From contig NC_091134.1 of assembly GCF_041381155.1 (NCBI RefSeq), forward strand, positions 26,975,540 through 27,039,539: a DNA stretch of 64,000 nt, in the 5' to 3' direction. Below, piece by piece: positions 45,587-57,046 of the stretch. Source of the stretch: Argopecten irradians (lineage: Eukaryota > Mollusca > Bivalvia > Pectinida > Pectinidae). Under the pieces are notes generated by a model that saw nothing but the letters and a program-made list of their open reading frames with translations, did no database searches and had not been told where the DNA came from. Position 1 is the first letter of the stretch; each line of letters starts with the position of its first letter. The translations under genes and the position numbers were made by a program.

Positions 45587-45902
45587 TATAATACCTTTGC
45601 TTCATTTTCGCTATGTAAAAAGCATACATGGTGTATACTATTACAGTGACGAAGATGTCATCGTGATTAAATGACGCGTAAAATCAAGAACATTTTATTG
45701 GTAATAATATGTTCGTCACCATAATACCAATATCTCTGACCATGTCTGTGTTTTATAATTATAGTTCTGACAAAAAACACAACTGAATACTGTATTAAAT
45801 TAATGAAATTTTATTGATATTCAAGAAATGCACAAACAGTAAATAAGATAACATATGTAATATTCCATAACAATAGTCAGTATTTATATGATCCAGTTAA
45901 TT

Positions 45903-47409
45903 CTACTTTGTGATATTGATGGTAACATTGCAATTATTGAGATGGAAATTTCCTGGAATATAGCCTGATGTACTCATTGGGATGTTATTGCAGACATTTG
46001 TCCTAGTAGCGGCTAGCTCATATGCAGTAATGTCAGCCATTATACTTTCGAATTCGTCGTCTAAAAAGTCGGGAAGCTGGAGGTTGGAAGAGCATGTAGC
46101 TAGTTCATTTCCGTTGACAGAGTTGTGTAGTTTTGGAGACTTTGCTGGGACAACATTTTCACTTAGTATGTCCGAAATTTGGCGTTTCTTGTTTTCACTT
46201 AGTCTCTCACTATAAGACCTGATAGAGTTTTCCGATTTGTGCCCGCTTATGCCCATGATGTGCCTTGCTTCGACTCCCTTTTGGTCAAGCGTCGTGATAC
46301 ATGTTGCCCGTATACAATGGTTGGTGTATTTAACAGAGAGACCTGCATCTTTGCTGAGCCGTGACATGAAATTGTTCAAAGTATTTTTACCTACAGCGCA
46401 ATTATCATACCACACATCCATGCTCTGATCGACAGTTTTCTTCGGCCTTTGCCAGAAGTTGTCATTGTTAGGATTTAATTTGCTTAGGTATTTCTCAATA
46501 GTAGCCACAGGACAATTAGGATTCCCTGAAACATATGAAGAGGAAGGAAAATGAAATGCATTATTTACTTGACTCATACAAATGACAAAAGTCAATGCTA
46601 ATGAAAAATAAACACGACGTAATTGTAAACGAATTTGGTATTGTTTGTATAAGCTACACGCTAAATACGCTTTTTCAAATTTGAAATATTAAAACTATCA
46701 ATAAAATCAACGTTACAGTACCTGGTTGATCATACATGCGTCCCTCCTTGTCATTGTCTCTTAAATCGTCGCCTCGATGGTTTTTTGTTTGCCGACTGGT
46801 GACGGTGACGTATCGTCTCCCTGTAGCATCAGTATTGATGTTGAAATCATTTTTCTGAATATCTCTCAGGTTCCCACGGCCTCTATTACAGAAATAGTAT
46901 AGATATTCAAATATTGTCCGGTTTTGTAATCCCTCCGAGGTATTTGTAGAAAAGATTTCACTTGCGTAAAGCTTCTCCATGTCTTTTGCATCAATTGGAG
47001 CTTTGTGTTTCGTATCCCCTAATCCCGCCTTTTTTAGGTTCACCAACACCGACTTGAACATTTCATTTGCTTTCTTAAATGCGTCGGCGTTTATAATATC
47101 CTCATCGCGCTTCTTTAAAAAGTACTTTTGCAATCCATACCTGATTGTAATCATGGATTTTTTAGTGTATCGGGATCCATCAACTTTTTTCAACTCCGCG
47201 TAAAACTTTCGAAGAATACCGTTCACATGTTCGCTTGTTTCACCCTCAAGTTCACTGATCGTTCCAAGTGATTTTTCTCGGAGGTAATCCTTCAAGATGT
47301 TTACCGCAGTTTTGATAACCTGTTGGGTATTTGCACTGTCTCTTTCGTTTACCAACTTTGTTAGTGTTTCCTCGTCAAAGTTGTCAAATCGTGTTCCGTT
47401 TACAGCCAT
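45903..47409 (-). CDS. Crypton tyrosine recombinase (DUF3504-like), two exons
   Basis: Exon 1 is 47409-46722 and exon 2 is 46525-45903. The 196-bp intron has donor CCAG/GTACTG and a pyrimidine-rich acceptor ending GTTTCAG. Phase 1 joins MYDQPG to NPNCPVATIEKYL, giving 436 residues. Residues 1-130 or so form a helical core-binding domain (DEETLTKLVNERDSANTQQV, DYLREKSLGTISEL). The catalytic domain has an Arg box (CNRGRGNLRDI), a Lys (SRQTKNHRGDD), the H-x-x-R box (NHCIRATCITTL), and the last His and nucleophile Tyr (GISGHKSENSIRSYSE). All expected catalytic residues are present, and no stop interrupts either exon. Start at 47409 (MAVNGTRFDN) is preferred over an upstream ATG at 47481 because the upstream segment overlaps a CRE-rich palindrome. 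Metazoan relatives include Crypton-derived host genes (KIAA1958, ZMYM and QRICH1 type). A domesticated host gene is possible but the flanking inverted ends favour a transposon. Confidence 0.8.
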
Positions 47410-47451
47410 TTTCCCAAACACCAGCCATGTCGCTTTGCGATGGAACGTCAA

Positions 47452-47502
47452 TGACGTCACATAAACGTCATCTGACGTCATGAAACATCGTCAGATGACG
47501 TC
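47452..47502. promoter_or_regulatory. CRE-rich palindrome upstream of the Crypton gene
   Basis: TGACGTCA at 47452-47459 and 47473-47480 lie with a 13-bp perfect inverted repeat (ACGTCATCTGACG at 47466, CGTCAGATGACGT at 47490). It ends about 43 bp upstream of the preferred ATG at 47409, reading left. It is a plausible CREB/ATF-responsive promoter carried by the transposon. Activity is inference. Confidence 0.4.
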
Positions 47503-48103
47503 CAATCAAAATCGCTATAGAGGAAAAGACGCCAAATTTGAATGCAGGTAAATAGCCTTTTCCCACGGTAAATAGTCCAAATGACTATTAACCGGGGAAT
47601 AGCTTTTTATGACAGTGAAAATTTTAATAGCATTTCTATTGACTACTTTTTATATAGCGAAAAAGAAGTAAAGGTATAATAAATATATTTATATGATTAA
47701 ACACCAATTATTGTTCAAATGACGAATATCATTTATGCTCTGTTGGCGGTGGAGCATCTTTAAATGTAGTATTTTTCATATCTTACCAGAGTAATATGAT
47801 CTAACGCCATTTGTTTGACTGTGTCTTAAAAAATACATTTTAAAGAATGACGTCAGGAATCAGTGACATTAATAATTACATTACTTTTACTGTAACCACA
47901 TTATGTCTCATACGACTTTCGTTGCTACAGGCCAAAATAATGATCTCACGGTATAGTAGGGTATTGCAGTTATGTTATAAAACATTATATTCAATTTGTG
48001 ATATTTCATACGACTAGGACTCACTTATTAAAATTAAAATTATAGAGGAAATAAACGCCCGATTCAGATACAAAATAGGTTTGCATGATTACTAGACTGT
48101 AGT

Positions 48104-48265
48104 GGCCGAGTGAAAGTGTCTAATATTTTACACCAGACTTCCTCTACGATGTTGTGATGGCGCCCCTGGGACAAACGAAACTCTGTCAGTGACCAGCTGC
48201 AGATTAGGAATCTCTGTGCTTCCCTAGATCCCCTGTAAATGAGAAATCTCCCCTAGTCCGCTGTC
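48104..48265 (+). mobile_element. Decayed tRNA-derived SINE fragment
   Basis: AGTGGCCGAGTGAAAGTGTC is a Ser/Leu-tRNA-like A-box as used by many molluscan SINEs. The B-box is not recognisable (GGCGCCCCTGGGAC where GGTTCGAA is expected), and the body is diverged. A 3' end was not located precisely. Confidence 0.4.
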
Positions 48266-48299
48266 ACAATATTAAATTTTATCCTGCTGTATAACTTTA

Positions 48300-51200
48300 T
48301 AAATATTGTAATAGCCTTATACATTATTCTATTACTGCACCGTAGTGCAGTGGTGGTCGACCAGTCTTGTAGAAGACTGCTGAAGGTGCCTTTAATTCTA
48401 ATAGTACCCATACATGTCTGAGCCTTGGTGTACATGTAGGCCAGGTTTCCAATATCCTTCCACTTGCTTCACTCTTTATAGGAAGTTCGATTTGAGAACT
48501 TGTCTGGCTCATTAACTTATTTTGCTGATTTTTAACAAATTTTGTTAATCTATCATCAACATAGACCATTCCCAATATGTATGTATGTAACAATAAACAA
48601 CACACATGTAAACATTTCAGTAACGGGTTCAAATAGTGTTGGTTCCTACGTTTGTTATACATTCTGGTCGAGTAAATTGATAGTGCTAGCAGATTCACTT
48701 AAGTGTTAATGTAGCATTTGTTTTCACTGTTCTGAAATATCGTTTTTTTTTTCCTGTTCTCATTTCAGCATCACAGTATTACCCTATTATCAATATGTTA
48801 GACATGTTTGCACTTATTACTCCCCATTCCAAATTTAAGCTTTAAATCATAATGTTAAAAAGATGACTTTAGAAAATTAATGAAGATTTCGCTTAAGAGA
48901 CATTCCCTGTGGTATTCCTTATGAAAACAGTGATATCAGCAGACAATCTGATGGCGCTTCGTCAAATACCCTTAAGAACATGTAACTATATGATATTCAT
49001 AGACTGCATACGAACGAAAGTCAATAAATAAAAGGTCTTGAAGACTGTCTGAAGTAAATTTACTTTCGAATAAAAGTACATCGTCTACAAGAACGATAAT
49101 GTTTAAGGCCGCAGCGGCAATACAACAGCCGCATAAAACAAAACTGCATGTTCAGCCATCCAGACGGTCTATAGATGTCGGTGTAAGATGTCAACCGGCA
49201 TCGAACGATTTATATTCGACATTTTTATAAAACTAAAAATGTCGAAAACAAGTTTGATTTATGAATGATGACCTTTTTCAAATCTCGATAAAATGATGTC
49301 TTTGACTCTGTGCTGCTGTTTGGTCTGCAGTTAACGCCCCTTAATTATTGTTTTATCACCTGAGAGATGTCTGTTTAGTGCTGTTAAAAATGTTTATAGA
49401 TTTTACGTGACTTTTAATCAGGGACATGTTGATCTCCAGAATGTTAACATGGATTTCAACGAACTTCGTTCTTTGAGCCGATTTTCTTAGGTTTTTAGAA
49501 TGGGATGATATTGTATTTAAGACGACATTATATAAATAATCTTTCACGCTCTACTGGATTTAACTGACACATTGTATGTACGGACATTTCATTCCATATA
49601 ATAGGTGGTTATAGTTTAAAAACATTTTTTGGCGGTGCCTGTACCGTCTAGCCTTTTATTGAGGGACTTAATGTAGTTAGACTTCGGCACAGGAATCGTA
49701 GTGTAAAACGTTAATATTTTCCTTGCCCATTGAATTTATCTTTAAAATGTTTTAAATTGTGTCATTATATACTCAGAGGAACTAATCTTTACATCAAGGA
49801 TAAGTTTTATCTAATTACTAAAAAATTGCATGCGTTGTGTGTTCTCTGATCTGCCGAAACTAAAAGTAATACTTGATCAACAGGCAATTACATCATGTGT
49901 TTTCAGGTAATACAGTTTTCAAGCTCCATCTATATTTTATTCGACAATTTGAACGAACGGGTATAAAATAAAAATACACTTCCATAGTGTAAAAGAGCAA
50001 TGATAGGGGTTTTGTTTTGTTTTTGTGGCCTTTCAGAATACTTTACTAAATGAGAGAAAAGTAAGGTGTACTTTGTTAAGTGTTAGCCATATATAGCATA
50101 CTTTCAACATGAAATCTCGAGTCATATTTCTCCCATATTCTATGACACATACCATTCAAAACAACTGATGATTTACTCCTCTGCTTCTTACCTAATAGAA
50201 ACAATGTATATTAGTTTAAGGCTAATAGTATAACAAAGACCCGAAGACGTCCCTTAATTCCGCGTTTGGTTACATAGAGAATCTATAAGTTCTACCTTCT
50301 ATTCCTTAACATTGCATATACACTTGCTTCAAGTTTTACCATCTTATCAATTCCTGGTACTATTAGCACTGTTGCGATGGGTTTAGTTCTTCAGTGTTAG
50401 TTTTAAATCTTTTGTAAAAGTTTAAATAGTATTACTGACATTTATCCATCATTTGGGAGTATTACCATACGCATTATTAGCTTGACATTTCCTTAAGGTG
50501 TGGAAATAACAGCCATAACAAGATAGTATATTCTAAATTATAAAACCTATTGTAGTTTTATCGCCAAATTGACATTTAACTATAGTTTGATTTATGATTT
50601 TGGAATATAACTAAAGTCTGTCTTGCTTTTGACCAGTATTCTGTTGAAAGTCTCCAGTTTACATTTGTAGTTCGTTTTGGAATCCATCTTGTTTGAGCCA
50701 TTTTGCATTACCATTCACTATAGCGTTGCCTAAAGTATATGAAAAGTATACATGCTACTAGGTAGAAATTCAATATATAGTTGCGACTATTTTCCCCTTC
50801 ATGTTAAGACAGACTTTTCTTTGACTCCATCTTTACACTTTTGTACTGCGTCTCTCTGTACCCAATAGAAGAAGCATACCTGTGTAACGTAAACAGAGAG
50901 TAAACGTGAACCATAATGACATTGGCTGGACGTTCAATACGATCAACCGAAATTTGATACTTTGGTATGTCGTTCTACGTTGCTGTCAATTCGTATCTGC
51001 CAAAAATTAATCATTCAACTTTTAGCAATCTAGTCTGATGTATGGTAATCTGCTAAACATCCCGGTGCAGTAAAAACTGACAAGTATATACTATATACAC
51101 TCCGTATTGTACAACATAATCCTAAGGTCCTCGCAGATTATCCATAGCACTATAACAGGAGAGTATCGATTTGTTTATTATTGTTTTTATTACTGATCAT

Positions 51201-51370
51201 GGCCTTCATATAAAAATAAAGTGTCATTATATATTGACCCAGATTTGACCTACAATTATGTGACAGGCGTGTTCGATGATGAATATATAACTCTTATTCT
51301 TCCGAGACACACACACTATAGCTCTATTTTGATGGTATATTCCTACGCATTAAAAGGATCTATTTAAAGG
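48300..51370. other. No gene recognised
   Basis: Three kilobases of AT-rich sequence. The minus-strand frames at 48324-48698 and 49356-49547 show no domain, no repeat of composition expected of coding DNA, and no convincing splice context. No tRNA, rRNA or array is seen. Confidence 0.45.
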
Positions 51371-51371
51371 A

Positions 51372-51902
51372 CTTTATATAGTTTGGGCCCACTTTGGCTC
51401 CCAAAATCCGTCAAATTGTTGGATTTTACATATTTTATACATCCATAATTTAATTGTAAGGATAGTTCTCTAATTTTGCAGCTTCAGTTGTCATGGTAAT
51501 CACTCGAAATATGCATGAATTATAAAAATGTTGACATTTTGACAATTTTGGCTATTTTTTGCTAGGTTTTTGTCTTAGAAACCATAAAGCGCATCCTTGA
51601 CTAAACCTTATATTTCTCCTTAAGATGTACTGGGAGTGCATACATATTCCCAGTAAATATTAAGTTTGTTCAAGAATGCGCCCTACAGTTTCAGAGACAA
51701 AAGCTAAAAATTAAAATTGTCCATTTCTTATGCATATTTTGGATGGTTACCATGGCAACTACAGCTGCAAAATTAGAGAAAATCATTATAATTTGAATTA
51801 GAGATGTACTGAATATTTAAGATACAACAAATCAATTACTAAATAACAGTTTTGAAAATTTTATGGATTTGGGGGCCAAAAAGGCTTAAACCACATATAG
51901 CC
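51372..51902. mobile_element. FB-3b: 0.5-kb foldback MITE
   Basis: Inverted halves meet near 51630: TAGTTTGGGCCCACTTTGGC and TTTTGCAGCTTCAGTTGTCA on the left, GGTTACCATGGCAACTACAG and GGGGGCCAAAAAGGCTTAAA on the right. It shares the GCAGTTGTAGTTGCCATGGT-type core and the terminal GGGCC/GGCCC blocks with FB-3a. Divergence from FB-3a is obvious, so the insertions are independent. Confidence 0.72.
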
Positions 51903-52301
51903 CTTTTTTCCCCTTTAAGTCTATATTCTAATTAAATATATTATTAATGTATATTAAGTTCCCCTGTTTAAGTTCTTAAATTTTGAGAAGCGTTAGTAGT
52001 GTAACTTGTCTTCGTTCGGGCAACATCTTCTTGTCACTGTGTTGCATGCTAAAAAGATAATTAACATTGTGAAAATAAATATATCTATACATTTATTTCA
52101 TGTTTTAAATGAATATGAATATATGGATGATTAAACAAAAAATGTGTATGCTCCTTGTGAATGATCAATAAAACTGACATCTCATTTGCTAGAAGGGACC
52201 CATATTCTTGTTCAACTTTTTGTCTCTTAGGTTACCGAAAACAATGAATAAAACAAAAAAGCATGCGTTTATTCAAATTTCATTTTATGAATGATACAAT
52301 A

Positions 52302-52422
52302 TCACTTTCGGTCACAGGCATTCTCGTTTGCTGCTGCTGGTAGGCAATATCGGTTACTTCTTTTGAGATACCAGCCAAGGACCGGCTGGACAAACCTTCC
52401 ACAAACAGAGAGCAACACCGCC
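52302..52422 (-). CDS. Candidate terminal exon of an unrecognised gene
   Basis: On the minus strand a strong acceptor (TTATTGTTTGCAG, ending 52423) is followed by about 120 bp and then AATAAA at about 52266-52271. Two frames stay open: one ending ...AAANENACDRK at 52302, the other (stop about 52284) reading SLFVEGLSSRSLAGISKEVT then DIAYQQQQTRMPVTESDIVS. The second has the feel of an AAA-ATPase C-terminal helical segment (EGLSSRSL, near EGLSGR-type motifs), which is only an impression. No partner exons were found upstream, so this may be chance. Confidence 0.25.
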
Positions 52423-52595
52423 TGCAAACAATAAGGTGATACTATCATAAACTCTGTTCTGTTACAAAAAAACAAACATTTGTAGACAATAACCATACAA
52501 TACAATAAACCTGTTACTTCAGATACAGTAGTATTTGTCACGGTTGGGTATTATGTTTAGATTAGTGATTACCTCAGCGCCCGAACTTTCTGCAG

Positions 52596-53425
52596 TTCAC
52601 GATTTCACCTAAATTTCTATTTTCCCTTAATCACTCTTTCCACTGATTCACTATTTCCATTATTCCCTCTAATTAACTATTTCCCTTATTTCAGTATTTC
52701 CCCTCATTCACTGTTTCGTGTAATTCAGTTTTCCCTCTAATTCACTATTACCATTGATTCACTATTTCCATTATTCCCTCTAATTAACTATTTCCCTTAT
52801 TTCAGTATTTCCCCTCATTCACTGTTTCGTGTAATTCATTTTTCCTCTAATTACTATTCCATTATTCATATTTTCCATTTTCCCTCTAATTAACTATTTC
52901 CCTTATTTCAGTATTTCCCCTCATTCACTGTTTCGTGTAATTCATTTTTTCCTCTAATTACTATTACCATTGATTCACTATTTCCATTATTCCCTCTAAT
53001 TAACTATTTCCCTTATTTCAGTATTTCCCCTCATTCACTGTTTCGTGTAATTCATTTTTTCCTCTAATTCACTATTACCATTGATTCACTATTTCCATTA
53101 TTCCCTCTAATTAACTATTTCCCTTATTTCAGTATTTCCCCTCATTCACTGTTTCGTGTAATTCATTTTTTCCTCTAATTCACTATTACCATTGATTCAC
53201 TATTTCCATTATTCCCTCTAATTAACTATTTCCCTTATTTCAGTATTTCCCCTCATTCACTGTTTCGTGTAATTCATTTTTTCCTCTAATTCACTATTAC
53301 CATTGATTCACTATTTCCATTATTCCCTCTAATTAACTATTTCCCTTAATTCAGTGTTTCCTCTAATTCACTATTACTATTGATCCACTATTTCCATTAT
53401 TTCCTCTAATTCTTCTTCCTAACTG
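52596..53425 (+). repeat. 111-bp satellite made of 17-18-bp subrepeats
   Basis: TCACTGTTTCGTGTAATTCA recurs at 52708, 52819, 52925, 53035, 53146 and 53257, a period of 106-111 bp. Within each unit a shorter motif of the form CTATTTCC plus ATTAATTCA repeats with variation. Similar subrepeats continue at 53797-53965 beyond a SINE. Very low G content on the plus strand. Non-coding. Confidence 0.88.
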
Positions 53426-53460
53426 ACTTTATTCTTCCTAACGTCTCCCTTGCCACCGCC

Positions 53461-53790
53461 TCACCTTTGGCCTTTTGAGGAGCGCTCGCCCCTGTGAGGT
53501 AAGCTCTGGGTTCTGTCTCTAGCCGAGACACACCAAAGTCTGTAAAAGTGATAGTTTCTGCTCCTGCTTAGCGCTAAGCATACAGGGAGTAGGGCGACCG
53601 GTTCGGCTGTTGTAAGTATAGTGTGACCGGGTGGGGTGTGTTACTTGGTGTCTTCGGCTCTATGCTTCAGTGATATAGCACTATAAAAGGGCAACAGTTC
53701 CACTATACAAGCAGATACAACACAAACATACCGCTGTCTCCCAAAATACGCACCTCGCACTTCATACACGCTACACTCCACATACCTATA
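53461..53790 (+). mobile_element. tRNA-derived SINE inserted in the satellite
   Basis: It starts with a tRNA-like head (GGCCTTTTGAGGAGCGCTCG, then CTGTGAGGTAAGCTCTGGGT with B-box GGGTTCTGTCTC). It continues through AGCCGAGACACACCAAAGTC, a GCTTAGCGCTAAGCATACAG block, and TGACCGGGTGGGGTGTGTTA to CACCTCGCACTTCATACACG. The G+C content is far above the satellite on both sides. I recognise it as a SINE type common in molluscan genomes. Flanking satellite resumes at about 53795. Confidence 0.6.
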
Positions 53791-53969
53791 TTCCCTATTT
53801 TTACTGTTTCGTGTAATTCAGTATTTCCCCTAATTACTATTTCCCGTTATTAATTATTACCTCTAATTTACTATTTCCATTAATTCACTATTTCACTATT
53901 TCCCGTAATTATTTTTCTCTCTAATTGACTATTTCCATTTATTCACTATTTCACTTAATTCATTTCCCC

Positions 53970-55265
53970 TTCCTACCTCTGCCAGATCGTTTCTGCTGTT
54001 CCACCAATCGCCTTTGAGCTAGAAGTCGCTTTAGTCCTGACCGTACATAAGGTCCCTCAGCGCTGTCCTTCTCTGATCCCCAGTTCTCTAACATCTGACG
54101 TTTTAGTTCTTGGTTTACCAAAAGACTCTGTTGAGAGAAAGTACTTCTAGTATTACTCTGTGCATGTTAACGTTTTGACTTACAACTGGTCAGTAGTTTT
54201 TGTATGTGGAAATCCATCAAAGTAGAATAAGGCCGGGTTTTGATAAATCCCCTATTCAAGCTGTAGAATAATGTCACATCCATATTTGCTGTCACAGATA
54301 GTGGTATTTCTGATACATCATGAAAAAAGCGTTTAATGACTGGACAGAAAGGCGACGAATAGCAAAATTGCCTTAATATGCTGTGAGATTGATAACGTCA
54401 CAAAAAAAGGAAATTACTCTCATCAATAGTCCACATGTTTTAACAAAACAATTTCATCTTGTTTATGATTGAATTATTTCCTTTCAAATAACAAATCGGC
54501 TCTGATGTCCCGAAATCAGTCTTCGTCCACCTCTATGGTATCTAGACTCTCAGGCTGTAAGCGTTGAAATAAAAGATAATGTTTTCAAAATATTTTCGAA
54601 ATTTTTTTAAACAACGTGCGTATTCCAGCATTCCGATACATAACAGATCCTTCGTCAGGATATCCTTAAAATGTCCGTTAATTACATGTTTAGCACTGTT
54701 CATCTTGTAAATGTAATCTATTTACTCTTTGATAAACATTTTTAAACGTTTTTCTTTACTTGTTCTATGTTTGGCTTGAGTACCGCTAGATTACCATTCT
54801 ATAGGAAGTTGTGTAGAATTAACTCTTTCCACGGCAGATAGATTATCTGCTTATTTAGGAGTGGAATCTTTATTTGATCTATAGCTTGAAACGTTGTTAA
54901 TGTTTTTATCCTTAAATTATCATCTAGCCTCAGTTCTAGATTAACCTTAGTTGTTTGCTGACTTTCCTTTTGGTAACTTTATTTTTTTTCATTTTAATTT
55001 GTACCTGTCTGTCTATAAACAATGCCTTCTAGAATAAGATTAAAGAAAAAGACAAATTAAAATCAAATGCTTTATTTTGGAACTAGCTTTGATGTTATAG
55101 CTCTGTTTACATGAAAATCCTAGTAGTGAAAATGAGTGCGTTATCTTCATATTTATCTATTATCGAACCATAAAGAACTATGATACATTATAGTTTTGAC
55201 GTTTTTGATATCTATTATGTGGTTATTTTTTCTAATAAGTTTGAAAAACGAACGTGGACTACTCG
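53970..55265. other. No gene recognised
   Basis: The first 130 bp (53970-54100) are slightly richer in G+C and may be more SINE or exon-like material, but no frame or motif could be identified. The rest is AT-rich with nothing recognised. Confidence 0.4.
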
Positions 55266-55270
55266 TTCTT

Positions 55271-55555
55271 CTAAACATTTTTTCCCGAAACTATAGCATA
55301 GGTACAAAAATTCATCATGGGTGTGGTCAGGATGTGTGACTCTGACCGCCATTCCCTGGCTCCTGCTTGGTCAACAAACTTTTGATATTGTCTGATTTCA
55401 GTTGAAATTGGTATATAGGGGTTATCAGCGATATCAAACACATTGATAGTCGTTTGACAGCCTTCGTTATCATGGGTGTCTGGTAGTCTCCCAAAACACA
55501 CATCATTTTCATGAGAAGAAGTCTTGCAGGAGAGAAGTCTTTTAGGGGCCGCTAC
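55271..55555 (-). CDS. Possible terminal exon, unknown protein
   Basis: A minus-strand frame without stops runs to 55271. Its composition is more protein-like than the neighbouring frames (NDVCFGRLPDTHDNEGCQTT, INVFDIADNPYIPISTEIRQ, YQKFVDQAGAREWRSES). A possible acceptor (TTTCGGAAAG, at about 55556) precedes it. No signal peptide or known domain is recognised and no partner exons were found. Part of a second frame is also open, so coding status is uncertain. Confidence 0.25.
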   Translation of the reverse strand, partial: VAAPKRLLSCKTSSHENDVCFGRLPDTHDNEGCQTTINVFDIADNPYIPISTEIRQYQKFVDQAGAREWRSESHILTTPMMNFCTYAIVSGKNV

Positions 55556-56837
55556 CTTTCCGAAACAAAAACGAAAAGCTTCATAAAACAATTATAACAT
55601 AATACCATTATATCGATTGCCTAAGAAGAGGTTAAAAAACCAATCGAATGTAAATACTCCCTGTGTTATCAATGTAAGCAGCGAAACATATCGTTCAGCA
55701 GGAAATATTTCTGTCACAAATTAATCATTTTGTTAGATCTAGATTTACTAGCGTTTATATCAAGAACATTATAAATAAACTTAGTTGTTGATAGTGTGTA
55801 GAACCTTAACTCAAACCCAGGAGAATAAATCTTCAGAAAATAGTTCATATTGTGCTGGACTAAATCCGTTTACATTTGATAATGAGTGTGGAAATATGTA
55901 TAAGTATGATTTCAAACTTGAGTTGATATTGACCAGGTAACAATGATAGAATGACCTATGGGGGCGGACAAACATCACCTTAGGAGTCCTAAATGCTTAA
56001 ATTCAATAGGGCAACAAGCCGTAATGTCATAGAATAATACAAACGCGTTTACAGAAAGGTTAGCACCGTAGAGATTGCTATGGTGACATTGCAATGAAGA
56101 CGGATGAACCTCCACAACAATAATTCATTTATTCATCCACGCACACCATCCGCCACCTCCAATGCCAAAGTACATATTGGTGAACTGAAAAATTGCCGCT
56201 GTTTCCCAAGCAATCCTACCAGGACCAGCTGAATGGCTGTCGCCGAATTGTTACGGTAGTGTATGTATCCTTCACGACATTAGTGAGACAGCTCCGTCTC
56301 AAGGGTGAGGATATTCACGGTCAGAGAGTCATTATCGGTAGAGGTAGATTCCTTACAGTTATCGTTCACTAACTCGGAGAATCACGTCTCCCCTCTATGT
56401 TAACATGTTTATGGTAATCGACATTTGTCTCACTAGATTACAAATAGCTGCGTATTTCTACCACCTATACTGTGCTGTACACTTCAGAGTCTTCTTGTTG
56501 GTGTGTGTGTGTTCTGGTCCACATAAAGAATTGGTAGCATTTATACACTTAAGTTTTATTTCATTTTTTTTATTAAATAATTTCATTGGGATATTCAGCA
56601 TATTAAGCCCATTTAAAATATTATTTTTTGATAAAAAATATTTTAAAGCAGTCATGGTGTTATACAGGTCAACTTGACGAAACATTATAACTATACTGCT
56701 ACACACACATATATCTCAAAGACACACAATTAACTATTGCTTTACGTACATATCGGCGTATTAAAACATTAAAAAGGTTATTGGCATAACATATGGTATC
56801 CAATTAACTGGTCATGAAGTACAAATATATATATTTA

Positions 56838-57046
56838 AGGTATCGAGTCCTCGATGGCCGAGAGGTTAACATGTACCGATATATCAATATCAGTATAACA
56901 CTTCTGGTAGTGAGTTCAAATTCAATCTTAGGTTGTTGCCAAGTTGATGCTGTTTGGTGTTTTTTTTATTCCAGTACATCTGACACGTTCATAGAAAACG
57001 CTGTCGTGTTGTAAAAGGTCGTGAACCAAATAAATGATTAATCTAG
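56838..57046 (+). mobile_element. tRNA-derived SINE
   Basis: The A-box GATGGCCGAGAGGTTAACAT at about 56854 and the B-box-like GTGAGTTCAAATTC at about 56911 form a Ser/Leu-type tRNA head. It is followed by TTGCCAAGTTGATGCTGTTT, a decayed core, and a 3' tail GTAAAAGGTCGTGAACCAAA TAAA that resembles the GTTAAACAAAATAAA-type tail of such SINEs. Confidence 0.6.

Larger units (their letters stand above)
45585..47681 (-). mobile_element. Crypton-type DNA transposon (tyrosine recombinase), apparently intact
   Basis: It is bounded by inverted sequences of about 36 bp: TTATAATACCTTTGCTTCAT at 45585 and, inverted, TTATTATACCTTTACTTCTT ending at 47681, each continuing TTTCGCTAT and TAAAAAG. The single gene inside (45903-47409, minus) encodes a complete-looking tyrosine recombinase. 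Cryptons are DNA transposons that move by a tyrosine recombinase and usually lack terminal inverted repeats, so the ends are unusual. The outer limits could instead be at 45444 and 47685 if the adjacent hairpin belongs to it. Confidence 0.7.
45143..47763. mobile_element. TTAA-type MITE, copy 3, split by a 2.2-kb insertion
   Basis: One part is 45143-45443 (TTAAAGATGCTCTACCACTG to GTGTTAATTAGACATATATA) and the other is about 47686-47763 (GATTAAACACCAATTATTGT to GGCGGTGGAGCATCTTTAA). Together they are collinear with the reverse orientation of 42929-43290. TTAA lies at both outer borders. The inserted DNA (about 45444-47685) contains a hairpin and the Crypton gene. The break is within an AT-only stretch, so a target duplication cannot be fixed. 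Confidence 0.8.

Noticed and set aside
52302-52422. Third frame containing CLWKVCPAG, which fits the Cys-x4-Cys-Pro-x-Gly pattern of vasopressin/oxytocin-type peptides
   Set aside because: No signal peptide, no amidation/cleavage site in the right place and no neurophysin domain; a short pattern match is expected by chance.
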